A DNA stretch of 64,000 nt, from the NCBI GenBank assembly GCA_023439185.1, contig JAEXOR010000045.1, positions 1-64,000 of the forward strand, given 5' to 3'. The notes below the pieces were generated by a model. It saw nothing but the letters and a program-made list of their open reading frames with translations, did no database searches and was not told where the DNA came from. The stretch is from Bacillota bacterium. GTDB lineage: Bacteria > Bacillota > Desulfotomaculia > Desulfotomaculales > Desulfallaceae. The translations under genes were made by a program, and so were the position numbers. Shown here one piece after another: positions 33,747-41,202 of the stretch (positions are counted from its first letter, which is position 1; each line of letters starts with the position of its first letter).

Positions 33747-35108
33747 ATGGCAGTTGATTGCTTTAACCCCAAGGTGGAAACGATGCCCGGTACCGAACTC
33801 CGGTCGATTGAAGAGCAAAAATTACGTCGCCAGGTAAGCTATTTGTACGAAAACTCAATGTTTTACCGCAAAAAATTTGACGCCGCCGGTCTAAAACCGG
33901 ACCAGATCAAAACAGTGGACGACTTGAGACTGATTCCCTTTACCACCAAGGATGAATTGCGGGAAAGCCAGGTAAATTATCCTCCCCTGGGGGATTATCT
34001 CACGGTAGCGCGGGAAAAAACCATTCGCATTCACTCGTCATCCGGGACCACGGGCCGGCCGAGTTTCGTTGCCCTCACCCATCACGACCGGGGTGTGTGG
34101 AACGAAATGGCATCACGGGCTTTTTACGCCACCGGTGTCAGGCCCCATCATACAGTAATTTTTGCCCTTAGTATCGGTTTTTTTGTGGGGGGATTGCCCA
34201 GTTCCGCGGCTATTGAAAATATTGGCGCCACCCTGGTGCCCATCGGCACCGGCGCCTCGGAGCGGGTGATGGCTTCCATGGAAAACTTAAAGGCGGATTA
34301 CCTGGCCTGTACTCCGTCCTATGCCAATTATCTGGCGGAATTTATCCGGGAAAAGACCGGCCGGGAGCCTGCCTCCCAATTCGGCATTCGCGGCATTCAC
34401 GTCGGGGCTGAACCGGGGGGCGGTATTCCCAGTGTACGGCAAAAGATTGAACAGGATTGGGGGGCCATGCTGTGCGAGGCCATGGGCAATGCCGATATGG
34501 CGCCGTTAATCTGGGGCGAGTGTGAGGCTCAGCAAGGGATGCATTTTTGTGGCCAGGAATTTATTATTCCGGAAATTATCGATCCGGAAACCGGAGCACG
34601 AAAAGAACTGGAGAATGGCGTAACCGGCGAATTGATTTATACCGCCATAGACCGCGAAAGTTCGGCGCTGCTCCGTTTCCGGACCAGGGACCATGTGATA
34701 GCCTGGACGGAACCCTGCAGCTGCGGGCGGACCAGCATGCGCATCCGCTGCATCGGGCGCACCGATGACATGCTGATTGTGCTGGGGGTTAATGTTTTCC
34801 CGTCGGCGGTGCGGGATGTGGTTTCCGGATTTACACCGCGGACAACCGGGGAAATCAGGATATTGCTGGATGAGCCCGGACCGCTGGCCAAACCGCCTTT
34901 AAAAGTGGTTGTTGAAGCGGCTGACCTGGAGAACGCCGGCAATCTCAAACGTGAATTGGAAGAAGCAATCCGGGCCAAATTAATTGTCCCCGCCAAAGTA
35001 CTCCTGGTTTCCCCCGGAGTAATGCCCCGTTCCGAAATGAAGACCCAACTGCTGATCAAGTTGTATGAAGGTCAGCCGGAATGGCTAAAAAATTCCATAG
35101 TGGAGTGA
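33747..35108 (+). CDS. PaaK-type phenylacetate-CoA ligase family protein
   Basis: The roughly 453-residue AMP-forming ligase belongs to the PaaK branch: N-terminal CFNPKVETMP and FYRKKFDAAG, ATP loop SSSGTTGRPS, and the C-terminal CSCGRTSMRIRCIGRTDDMLIVLGVNVFPS typical of phenylacetate-CoA ligases. Substrates in this family include aryl acids and other short acids, so the match does not prove an aromatic substrate. The ATG at 33747 is supported by the family N-terminus, though its ribosome binding site is weak; ATG 33783 behind AAGGTGG is an alternative. It heads the second half of the island. Confidence 0.88.
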   Translation: MAVDCFNPKVETMPGTELRSIEEQKLRRQVSYLYENSMFYRKKFDAAGLKPDQIKTVDDLRLIPFTTKDELRESQVNYPPLGDYLTVAREKTIRIHSSSGTTGRPSFVALTHHDRGVWNEMASRAFYATGVRPHHTVIFALSIGFFVGGLPSSAAIENIGATLVPIGTGASERVMASMENLKADYLACTPSYANYLAEFIREKTGREPASQFGIRGIHVGAEPGGGIPSVRQKIEQDWGAMLCEAMGNADMAPLIWGECEAQQGMHFCGQEFIIPEIIDPETGARKELENGVTGELIYTAIDRESSALLRFRTRDHVIAWTEPCSCGRTSMRIRCIGRTDDMLIVLGVNVFPSAVRDVVSGFTPRTTGEIRILLDEPGPLAKPPLKVVVEAADLENAGNLKRELEEAIRAKLIVPAKVLLVSPGVMPRSEMKTQLLIKLYEGQPEWLKNSIVE

Positions 35109-35113
35109 GGGCG

Positions 35114-36349
35114 ATGAAAAAGATACTGGTACTTGGAACGATGGATACCAAGGGTGAACAATTGCATTACCTGGCCGGAAAAATAAAGAGCAGGGGACAT
35201 CAGGCCATGCTCATTGATCTGAGTATGGGTGCCGATGCGACCATTAAAGCCGACATTACACCTCAAGAAGTGATGCGGTTTGTGGGCCAGGAGCTCCAGG
35301 AACTGAGAAATCTTAAGGATCGTTTTGTGATCACCGAAGCCATGACCGATGGAGCCCGGCAGATGGTGTTGAACCTTTGCGCACAAGGTAATGTGGATGG
35401 GGTGGTTGCGCTTGGCGGTTCAACGATGGCGCTGATGGGATCACGAATAATGCAAATGCTGCCTTTTGGTATTCCCAAGGTAATTGTAGTTTCAGCCGCT
35501 CAAACCGTGTATATCGCCAAATGGTTTGACGCCATGGATGTAGTCGTGATGCAGGTGATCATGGAATTAGCCGGGATGAACGATCTGGTGAAGCATGCCA
35601 TAGAGCAGACCGCCGGTGTGATCTCCGGCATGGTAGAAGAAAGCCGTCCTTATGCTTCGCTGCAACTTTCCTATCCTTCCGTCGCCATAACCGAATTGGG
35701 GTTTTCAGTTCGATGCGCCCGGCAAGTGGAACATTTCCTTGAGCAAAAAGGATATCACGTTTGTTCCTTTCATGCCCAGGGGATTAGTGACAAGGCAATG
35801 GACCAACTGATTGCCCAGGGTTTTTTCGACGGTGTGATTGATATTGTCCCCGCCGGTCTGATCGAGGAGGTTTTGCAGGGTAACAGAGCCGCGGGGATGG
35901 AGAGGCTTGACGCGGCGGGGGCGAGGGGGATCCCGCAGGTCCTGGCTCCTTGTTGTCTGAACCTCACCGGCTGTGGACCCACGCGGGTCGATAGGGAAAA
36001 GTACGCCTCCAGGCCAAAGACATGGAAGATGGATGCGCTGAGATCCATGACCCGTTTGAACGAAGAGGAATTACGGCGGTGTGCGAAGCTCTACGCCGAT
36101 AAGCTTAACAAGGCCACAGGACCGGTAAGGTTCCTGATGCCGACGAAAGGCTGGTCCTCAATAGACGGGGAGGGCACAGTTCTTTATGACCCGGCTGAAG
36201 ACCGGATTTTCGTGGATGAATTGAAGAAGCATTTGAAGCCCGAGGTGGAGGCCGTTGATGTGGACTATAATCTTGAAGATCCGGAGTACGCCCAAGCCCT
36301 GGTGGATGCATTCGACGAGATATTCAGACGTAAAAAGCAAGCCATGTAA
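35114..36349 (+). CDS. UPF0261/Tm-1-like ATP-binding protein, copy 1
   Basis: This 411-residue protein is a full-length UPF0261 (Tm-1-like ATP-binding) member: KKILVLGTMDTKGEQLHYLAGKI at the start, VDGVVALGGSTMALMGSRIMQMLPFGIPKVIVVS, the central CSFHAQGISDKAMDQLIAQGFFDGVIDI, and the C-terminal FLMPTKGWSSID. The family adopts two Rossmann-like domains that bind ATP, and its bacterial function is unknown. The start (ATG 35114) lies 5 bp after the ligase stop, behind GGAGTGAGGG. A second copy is at 38929. Confidence 0.9.
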   Translation: MKKILVLGTMDTKGEQLHYLAGKIKSRGHQAMLIDLSMGADATIKADITPQEVMRFVGQELQELRNLKDRFVITEAMTDGARQMVLNLCAQGNVDGVVALGGSTMALMGSRIMQMLPFGIPKVIVVSAAQTVYIAKWFDAMDVVVMQVIMELAGMNDLVKHAIEQTAGVISGMVEESRPYASLQLSYPSVAITELGFSVRCARQVEHFLEQKGYHVCSFHAQGISDKAMDQLIAQGFFDGVIDIVPAGLIEEVLQGNRAAGMERLDAAGARGIPQVLAPCCLNLTGCGPTRVDREKYASRPKTWKMDALRSMTRLNEEELRRCAKLYADKLNKATGPVRFLMPTKGWSSIDGEGTVLYDPAEDRIFVDELKKHLKPEVEAVDVDYNLEDPEYAQALVDAFDEIFRRKKQAM

Positions 36350-36368
36350 GTAATGATGGAGGATCAAA

Positions 36369-37835
36369 ATGGCTGAAGTAAAATTTGTAGACACAACTGT
36401 CCGGGACGGCAATCAAAGCCTCTGGGGCGCTACCGGGTTGAATACGGAGATGATTATCGCCGCCGCCGCCGATATGGATCGGGTGGGGTTTAAAGCGATT
36501 GATTTTGTAGCCAGTATCCATATGGGTGTCTCAGTCCGCTACCACAAGGAAAATCCTTGGGAGCGGATGCGGCAGGCTGCCAAACTGATTAAAAATACCC
36601 CTTTAAGTTTTGGCACCACGGGCCGAAGGTTCATCGGCTTCAAAAGGGTTCCGGATTCCATCATGTCCCTGGTGTTGGAACGGGTCGTGGCCAATGGATT
36701 AAGACGGGTATGGATTGTGGACGCCAACCATGATGCAGATCTAATTACAAAAGTGGCCCGTATGGCTAAAAACGCGGGCATCCAAGAATATGTGGCGGCC
36801 CTTTCTTTTACCATCAGCCCTGTTCATACCGATAAGTACTATGCGGATAAAGCCCGGGAATTAGCCCGGTGCAAAGACATTGATACCCTTTATATCAAGG
36901 ACCAGGGCGGGCTTTTAATCCCGGAACGGGTTCGAACACTGGTTCCGGCAGTCAGGGAAGCGATCGGGTCAAAAGCTTTGGAGATCCACTCCCACTGCAG
37001 TACGGGTCTGGCGCCGGTATGTTATCTTGAGGCGATCAGGCTTGGCGTAGACGTAGTCCATACGGCGGTATCTCCTTTGGCCCATGGCACCTCGTTACCG
37101 GCTGTGGAAAACATCCTGGAGAACCTGCCTTATTTAAGTTATGGGGCTAGTCTGGATGAGGAAACCTTAAAAACGGTTCCCTCATGGCTGCGGGGAAAAG
37201 AGAAATACTGGGGGAATCTTGATTTAAAGTCCCTTGCAGACATGTCCGCTCACTTCCAGCGGGTTTGCCAAAGTACAGGATACCCGGAGGGTAAGCCGGT
37301 TGAGCATAATGCTTATTATTACGTCAATCAGGTTCCCGGGGGGATGATGACCACATTGCGCCGGCAGCTTACGGAAATGAATATGTTGGACCGTCTTGAT
37401 GAAGTATTGAAAGAGATTATCAGAGTGCGCCGGGAACTGGGTTACCCCATTATGGTGACACCATTTTCCCAGTTCGTAGGCACCCAGGCCACCATGAACG
37501 TCATTTATGGCGAACGCTATAAGGTAATTCCCATAGAGATAATTCAGTACGCCTCTGAATGGTTTGGAACTCCGCCGGCTCCAATAGATCGGGAAGTGCT
37601 CAACAAGATAGTCAATCAGCCCATGGCGAAAGATATTTTTGAAAAAGAGCTGCCGGAACCTTCGATAAAGGAGTTGAGGCAAGAGATGGGGCTTGGGCAC
37701 CTGGTTTCCGATGAGGAATTTTTGCTTCGTTATGTGATGACGAATAAAGAAGTTGACGAAATGCTGGCTGCAAGCTCTATCCGACAGTTTAGTAAATTGA
37801 AAAATTTTGCCTTTGAACAACTGGCGCCTAAGTAA
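36369..37835 (+). CDS. Carboxyltransferase-like TIM barrel (PYC_OADA/HMGL type), paralogue 2
   Basis: The 488-residue paralogue of the 22465 product is very similar along its whole length (FVDTTVRDGNQSLWG, LEIHSHCSTGLA, PGGMMTTL, SQFVGTQATMNV). It keeps Lys177 in YIKDQGGLL, the position carbamylated to bind the metal in transcarboxylase 5S. It therefore looks catalytically complete where paralogue 1 does not. It carries no biotinyl domain. ATG follows GGAGG, 19 bp after the UPF0261 gene. The C-terminal 15 residues are extra compared with paralogue 1. Confidence 0.86.
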   Translation: MAEVKFVDTTVRDGNQSLWGATGLNTEMIIAAAADMDRVGFKAIDFVASIHMGVSVRYHKENPWERMRQAAKLIKNTPLSFGTTGRRFIGFKRVPDSIMSLVLERVVANGLRRVWIVDANHDADLITKVARMAKNAGIQEYVAALSFTISPVHTDKYYADKARELARCKDIDTLYIKDQGGLLIPERVRTLVPAVREAIGSKALEIHSHCSTGLAPVCYLEAIRLGVDVVHTAVSPLAHGTSLPAVENILENLPYLSYGASLDEETLKTVPSWLRGKEKYWGNLDLKSLADMSAHFQRVCQSTGYPEGKPVEHNAYYYVNQVPGGMMTTLRRQLTEMNMLDRLDEVLKEIIRVRRELGYPIMVTPFSQFVGTQATMNVIYGERYKVIPIEIIQYASEWFGTPPAPIDREVLNKIVNQPMAKDIFEKELPEPSIKELRQEMGLGHLVSDEEFLLRYVMTNKEVDEMLAASSIRQFSKLKNFAFEQLAPK

Positions 37836-37899
37836 ACTTTTAATGATCCTTTTGTGATTTGATTTTGAGATCGGGTATTCGTTACAGGAGGGTTGCGAG

Positions 37900-38916
37900 T
37901 TGGGAAATTATGTGTTTTGGCTTAGTGAATTGGGAAAAGAGCATTCAGCTATGATGGGGAAAAAGTGTGCTAATTTAGGAGAGATATTGAAATTAAAACT
38001 TCAGGCTCCCCATGGTTTTGCTATTTCAGTTGAAGCATATCAAGATTTTCTGAGCGATACCGGAGTGATTGAGGAAATTCGCAGAATTTTGAGTAAATTT
38101 AGCGCGGGGATAAACGATATAGATTTATATAACAAGGTTAGCGAGGAACTGCGCGCTGTCGTTATAGCTCAAGACATACCCCAGGGCATGAAAAAGAGCA
38201 TTCTTAGTTATTACAGGGCATTATGCCAAAAATGCAATGTTGCTCATGCCGCTGTATCAACCCGTTCCGCCGGCCCATTAAGTCGTCCCGGTCAGTACGA
38301 GACCTATCTCAATGTGCTCGGGGAGGCGGATTTATTGCAAAGGATCAAGATGGTCTGGGCCAGTTCATTTAACCCGCGTTCTCTGGCTTACAGGGAACAA
38401 AGGGCTATGCCGTTAGAGAGTGATCCGATCGGTGTGGCTGTTTTAAAAATGGTTAATGCCAAAACCGCCGGAGTTCTGTTCACCGCTGACCCTAATACCG
38501 GGGACACTTCCAAAATGATTATTGAAGCAAACTGGGGATTGGGCGAAAGCGTGGTCAGCGGTGAAGCGATGCCGGATATTTACTATTTAAACAAAGGTAA
38601 CCTGGAGGTGACCCAAAAAACACTTGGTCAAAAAATAAAATATGTGACTTTTCAGGAAACCGGAATAACCGAGGCGGTAACTCCAGTGGACCAAAGATCA
38701 GTTTTTTGCCTGAATGACGAAGAAATAAGAGAAATCGGCAGAATGGGTAAAATTTTGGAAGAACACTTCGGCGTTCCGCAGGATGTGGAATGGGCTATAG
38801 ATCGGGATTTTGCCTTTCCGGAGTCGGTAATGTTACTTCAAACCCGGGCGGCGAAAATTACGCCCCCCAAGAGTCCCATAGATCAGGTAGCCGATTTAAT
38901 GGTCAAATGGCTTTAG
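37900..38916 (+). CDS. Dikinase-type phosphotransferase, ATP-grasp subunit
   Basis: The 338-residue protein corresponds to the N-terminal ATP-binding domain of PEP synthase/PPDK: GKKCANLGEIL (the G-K-x-x-x-L-G-E motif), VSTRSAGPLSRPGQYETYLNV in place of the usual R-S-S...G-Q motif, IIEANWGLGESVVSGE, and DVEWAIDRD...LLQTRA at the end. It stops where the mobile phosphohistidine domain should begin; that domain is in the 28694 product. PpsB of phenylphosphate synthase has the same content and size. It starts at TTG 37900 behind AGGAGGG. It probably transfers the ATP beta-phosphate to His517 of the partner. Confidence 0.86.
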   Translation: MGNYVFWLSELGKEHSAMMGKKCANLGEILKLKLQAPHGFAISVEAYQDFLSDTGVIEEIRRILSKFSAGINDIDLYNKVSEELRAVVIAQDIPQGMKKSILSYYRALCQKCNVAHAAVSTRSAGPLSRPGQYETYLNVLGEADLLQRIKMVWASSFNPRSLAYREQRAMPLESDPIGVAVLKMVNAKTAGVLFTADPNTGDTSKMIIEANWGLGESVVSGEAMPDIYYLNKGNLEVTQKTLGQKIKYVTFQETGITEAVTPVDQRSVFCLNDEEIREIGRMGKILEEHFGVPQDVEWAIDRDFAFPESVMLLQTRAAKITPPKSPIDQVADLMVKWL

Positions 38917-38928
38917 GGGTGACAACCA

Positions 38929-40173
38929 ATGCAACAAAAAGGCATATTGGTAATGGTGAATCTTGACACCCGCGGTAGTGAATTCTTATTGGTCAGAGAA
39001 AAAATAGAAAAAAGGGGCTTAAAGCCAATCATTATGGATTTTTCCATGGAAAGGACGCCACCGTATTCCGGTGATATAACCTGTGCGGAAGTGGCCGATG
39101 CCGGAGGGATGCCCATTGAAGACGTTAGATATAACTATAATAAGGCCAACCGGGTAAAAGCTACCGAAAATCAAATTGCGGGCGGCAGAAAAATTGCGCA
39201 CCGGCTGTTTAAAGAAGGTAAAATCCATGGTGCGATGGGAGCCGGGGGAGCAACATCATCATTGATAGCAACTAGTATTATGAAAATTTTACCTTTTGGT
39301 TTTCCCAAGTTAATGGCTACTTCCATGGCCGGACACCCGAGATATATAGATAAGTTTGTAGGTACCGGGGATTTTACCATGCATCATACGGTCCTTGATG
39401 TTGTGGGTTTAAACCCGTTGCTGAAAATACAGTTGGGGAATGCCGCAGGCGCTATTTGCGGCATGGTGGAGATGTCGGAAGGCTGGGAAATACAGGCGGA
39501 CGCCAAACCCTTTGTAGCCGTTACGGGTTTTGGATTTGTGGAAAGGGCGGTGGAACACGCTATAAAATTCCTGGAACAATTGAACTACCAACCGGTCGCC
39601 TGCCATTCCCAGGGGGTGGGTGACAGAGCAATGGATGAAATGATAGCGGATGGTATGTTTAAAGGCGTTATCGATTTTGCCACCGGCGGCGTTTCAGACG
39701 AATTGTTTAACGGCAACTGTGCCGGAGGTCCAAACAGGGTTGTTGCGGCCTGCCGGGCTAAAATACCGCAAATCGTGTGCCCGGGGGGCCTGGATCGAAT
39801 TAGCTACGGTGGTCGTCCGGATTTGCAGGAAAGATTTGGTGGCCGGAGAATGAAGATCATCGATTCCGCCCGGGTGGAAGTGCGCACTTCGATTGACGAA
39901 TGCCGGGAAATTGGGCGGGTCCTGGCGGCAAAACTGAACGAAGCCGTTGTTCCTACAAAATTTCTTTATCCGCAGCAAGGCTGGTCTTCAACAAGCGAAG
40001 CAGGGATGCAACTCTACGATCCTGAAGCTGATGCGGCTTTTTTAAAAGAGCTTAGGCAACACCTTAAAAAGGAAGTGGAACTGGTTGAGGTTCCCTTGGC
40101 CTTGAATGCACAAGAATTCGCCGGGGTGGCCGTTAAGCTGTTTCATCAGATGTACAATAATTGGAAAATTTAA
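38929..40173 (+). CDS. UPF0261/Tm-1-like ATP-binding protein, copy 2
   Basis: The 414-residue second UPF0261 member diverges from copy 1: GILVMVNLDTRGSEFLLVREKI at the start (D-T-R-G for D-T-K-G), HGAMGAGGATSSLIATSIMKILPFGFPKLMATSMAG, CHSQGVGDRAMDEMIADGMFKGVIDFATGG, and FLYPQQGWSS near the end. It begins 12 bp after the ATP-grasp subunit, which hints that it works with the dikinase. It is the last gene of the island; no clear terminator follows. Confidence 0.9.
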   Translation: MQQKGILVMVNLDTRGSEFLLVREKIEKRGLKPIIMDFSMERTPPYSGDITCAEVADAGGMPIEDVRYNYNKANRVKATENQIAGGRKIAHRLFKEGKIHGAMGAGGATSSLIATSIMKILPFGFPKLMATSMAGHPRYIDKFVGTGDFTMHHTVLDVVGLNPLLKIQLGNAAGAICGMVEMSEGWEIQADAKPFVAVTGFGFVERAVEHAIKFLEQLNYQPVACHSQGVGDRAMDEMIADGMFKGVIDFATGGVSDELFNGNCAGGPNRVVAACRAKIPQIVCPGGLDRISYGGRPDLQERFGGRRMKIIDSARVEVRTSIDECREIGRVLAAKLNEAVVPTKFLYPQQGWSSTSEAGMQLYDPEADAAFLKELRQHLKKEVELVEVPLALNAQEFAGVAVKLFHQMYNNWKI

Positions 40174-40174
40174 A

Positions 40175-40276
40175 TTAATCTTCTGCAATCCACTCGCGGA
40201 AGTCCTTGATTGTCCCGTTCGGACGCTGACCGATGCCCATGTCGTCCTCGGCGAAACCAAGTATTACAATAAACTG
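40175..40276 (-). pseudogene. C-terminal fragment of an unrecognised protein
   Basis: An open frame on the minus strand reads FIVILGFAEDDMGIG and continues to REWIAED before TAA, in a different frame from the Uma2 gene that it touches. The composition looks like a real protein C-terminus, not noise, but there is no start codon or ribosome binding site. It may be what is left of a gene into which the neighbouring DNA was inserted. Confidence 0.4.
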
Positions 40277-40821
40277 CCAAAAACGTTTTTTAAGTTAACC
40301 TCTAACCCTAAAAGCGGCGAAAATAATACTTGTTCTTTGTGGTATGCGCCGGCAAGATACCAACTCTGCTCACCGGAAGTAAATACCTCGATTACTCCAA
40401 GATCAGGATCAACTATCCAATATTCTTTTACTCCGTAAGTAAGATACATTTTGCTTTTTTCGACCCGGTCGCGACTAGCAGTAGAAGGAGAGAGTATTTC
40501 AATAACTAAATCGGGTGCGCCAGCAACGTGCTGCTCTTTTATTATGTCAATGCGTTCTTTAGAAATAAAGAATATATCCGGTTGAGGTTTTTCATTTTCG
40601 TTTAGTAACACATCAGTGGGGGCATATAATAATTCACCCATACTATTATCGTCAATAAAATTTCCTAAATATTTTATCAATCTTCGGCTTATACGTTGAT
40701 GAATAGTTTTAGGTGCCGGAACCAAAAGCAATTCACCCCCGATTAGTTCATACTGATTATCATTATTTATTTTTAGGTAATCTTGGTAGGTATATTGTTT
40801 ATTGGAGGTTTCAATTTGCAT
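40264..40821 (-). CDS. Uma2 family putative endonuclease (PD-(D/E)XK fold)
   Basis: The 185-residue protein shows the Uma2/DUF820 pattern: YELIGGELLLVPAPKTIHQRISRRL, VLLNENEKPQPDIFFIS, and PDLVIEILSPSTASRDRVEKSKMYLTYGVKEYWIVDP, which holds the D...E-x-x-K-like nuclease core. Uma2 genes are scattered, often horizontally moved, and lack a confirmed role. ATG 40821, behind GGAAAGGGGG, is preferred to the upstream in-frame start at 40848. It sits at the border of the catabolic island beside gene fragments, consistent with a recombination-prone spot. Confidence 0.9.
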   Translation of the reverse strand: MQIETSNKQYTYQDYLKINNDNQYELIGGELLLVPAPKTIHQRISRRLIKYLGNFIDDNSMGELLYAPTDVLLNENEKPQPDIFFISKERIDIIKEQHVAGAPDLVIEILSPSTASRDRVEKSKMYLTYGVKEYWIVDPDLGVIEVFTSGEQSWYLAGAYHKEQVLFSPLLGLEVNLKNVFGSLL

Positions 40822-41025
40822 GTATTTACCCCCTTTCCTCTTAAGCAACTATAACAAATATTAATCTATTTGAGAATAGATACGCATTTCTGTTTATATT
40901 TTACCATATTACCACTTGTTTTTTGAGTACAGGTTTATTTTTCCTGCCTCGTTATCAATTAGGTAAGTTTTCGGTCATTCTTCCAAAGCAGGACGTTGAA
41001 TGCGACCACTAATCTGTTCATCGAT

Positions 41026-41069
41026 AAGGTCCAACCACCGGCTAATTTATGGTGGTTGGACCTTTTTCA
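41026..41069 (+). terminator. Strong intrinsic terminator
   Basis: A perfect 14-bp stem (AAGGTCCAACCACC/GGTGGTTGGACCTT) with an 11-nt loop is followed by five Ts. It faces the plus strand although no plus-strand gene ends nearby. It may have come with a lost gene or mobile segment. Between 40849 and 41025 I see only the Uma2 promoter region and no supported gene. Confidence 0.75.
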
Positions 41070-41073
41070 CGTT

Positions 41074-41202
41074 GGACCGGACGCTTTTTAACAATCCGGT
41101 GCTGTGGGAGCCAACGTCTTAACGGCTACGGTGGCTTCCCTGGCCACCCTGGCGGCGCTCCAGGCGTTTAACCGGCTTTCGCGCCTTTTAACAACATCGA
41201 AT
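41074..41202 (+). pseudogene. Degraded copy of the P-type ATPase 3' end
   Basis: This stretch is closely similar to two parts of the ATPase gene at 19510-22188: GGACCGGACGCTTTT... matches from about 21969 and CAACGTCTTAACGG... matches from about 22095 to the stop. The 87 bp between (22009-22095) are missing, with GCC microhomology at the joint, and one G is lost in the GGGG run, breaking the frame. The stop codon is also altered. It is a duplicated, decayed gene end 19 kb from its parent. Confidence 0.8.

Noticed and set aside
28694..38916. Calling the split dikinase a PEP synthase (ppsA) disrupted into two genes
   Set aside because: The 28694 product has a large novel helical domain and neither half has the PEP/pyruvate-binding barrel, so it is not a broken PEP synthase.
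40849..41025. Short plus-strand frame ending PKQDVECDH at the terminator
   Set aside because: Only about 26 codons, no ribosome binding site and no recognisable motif.
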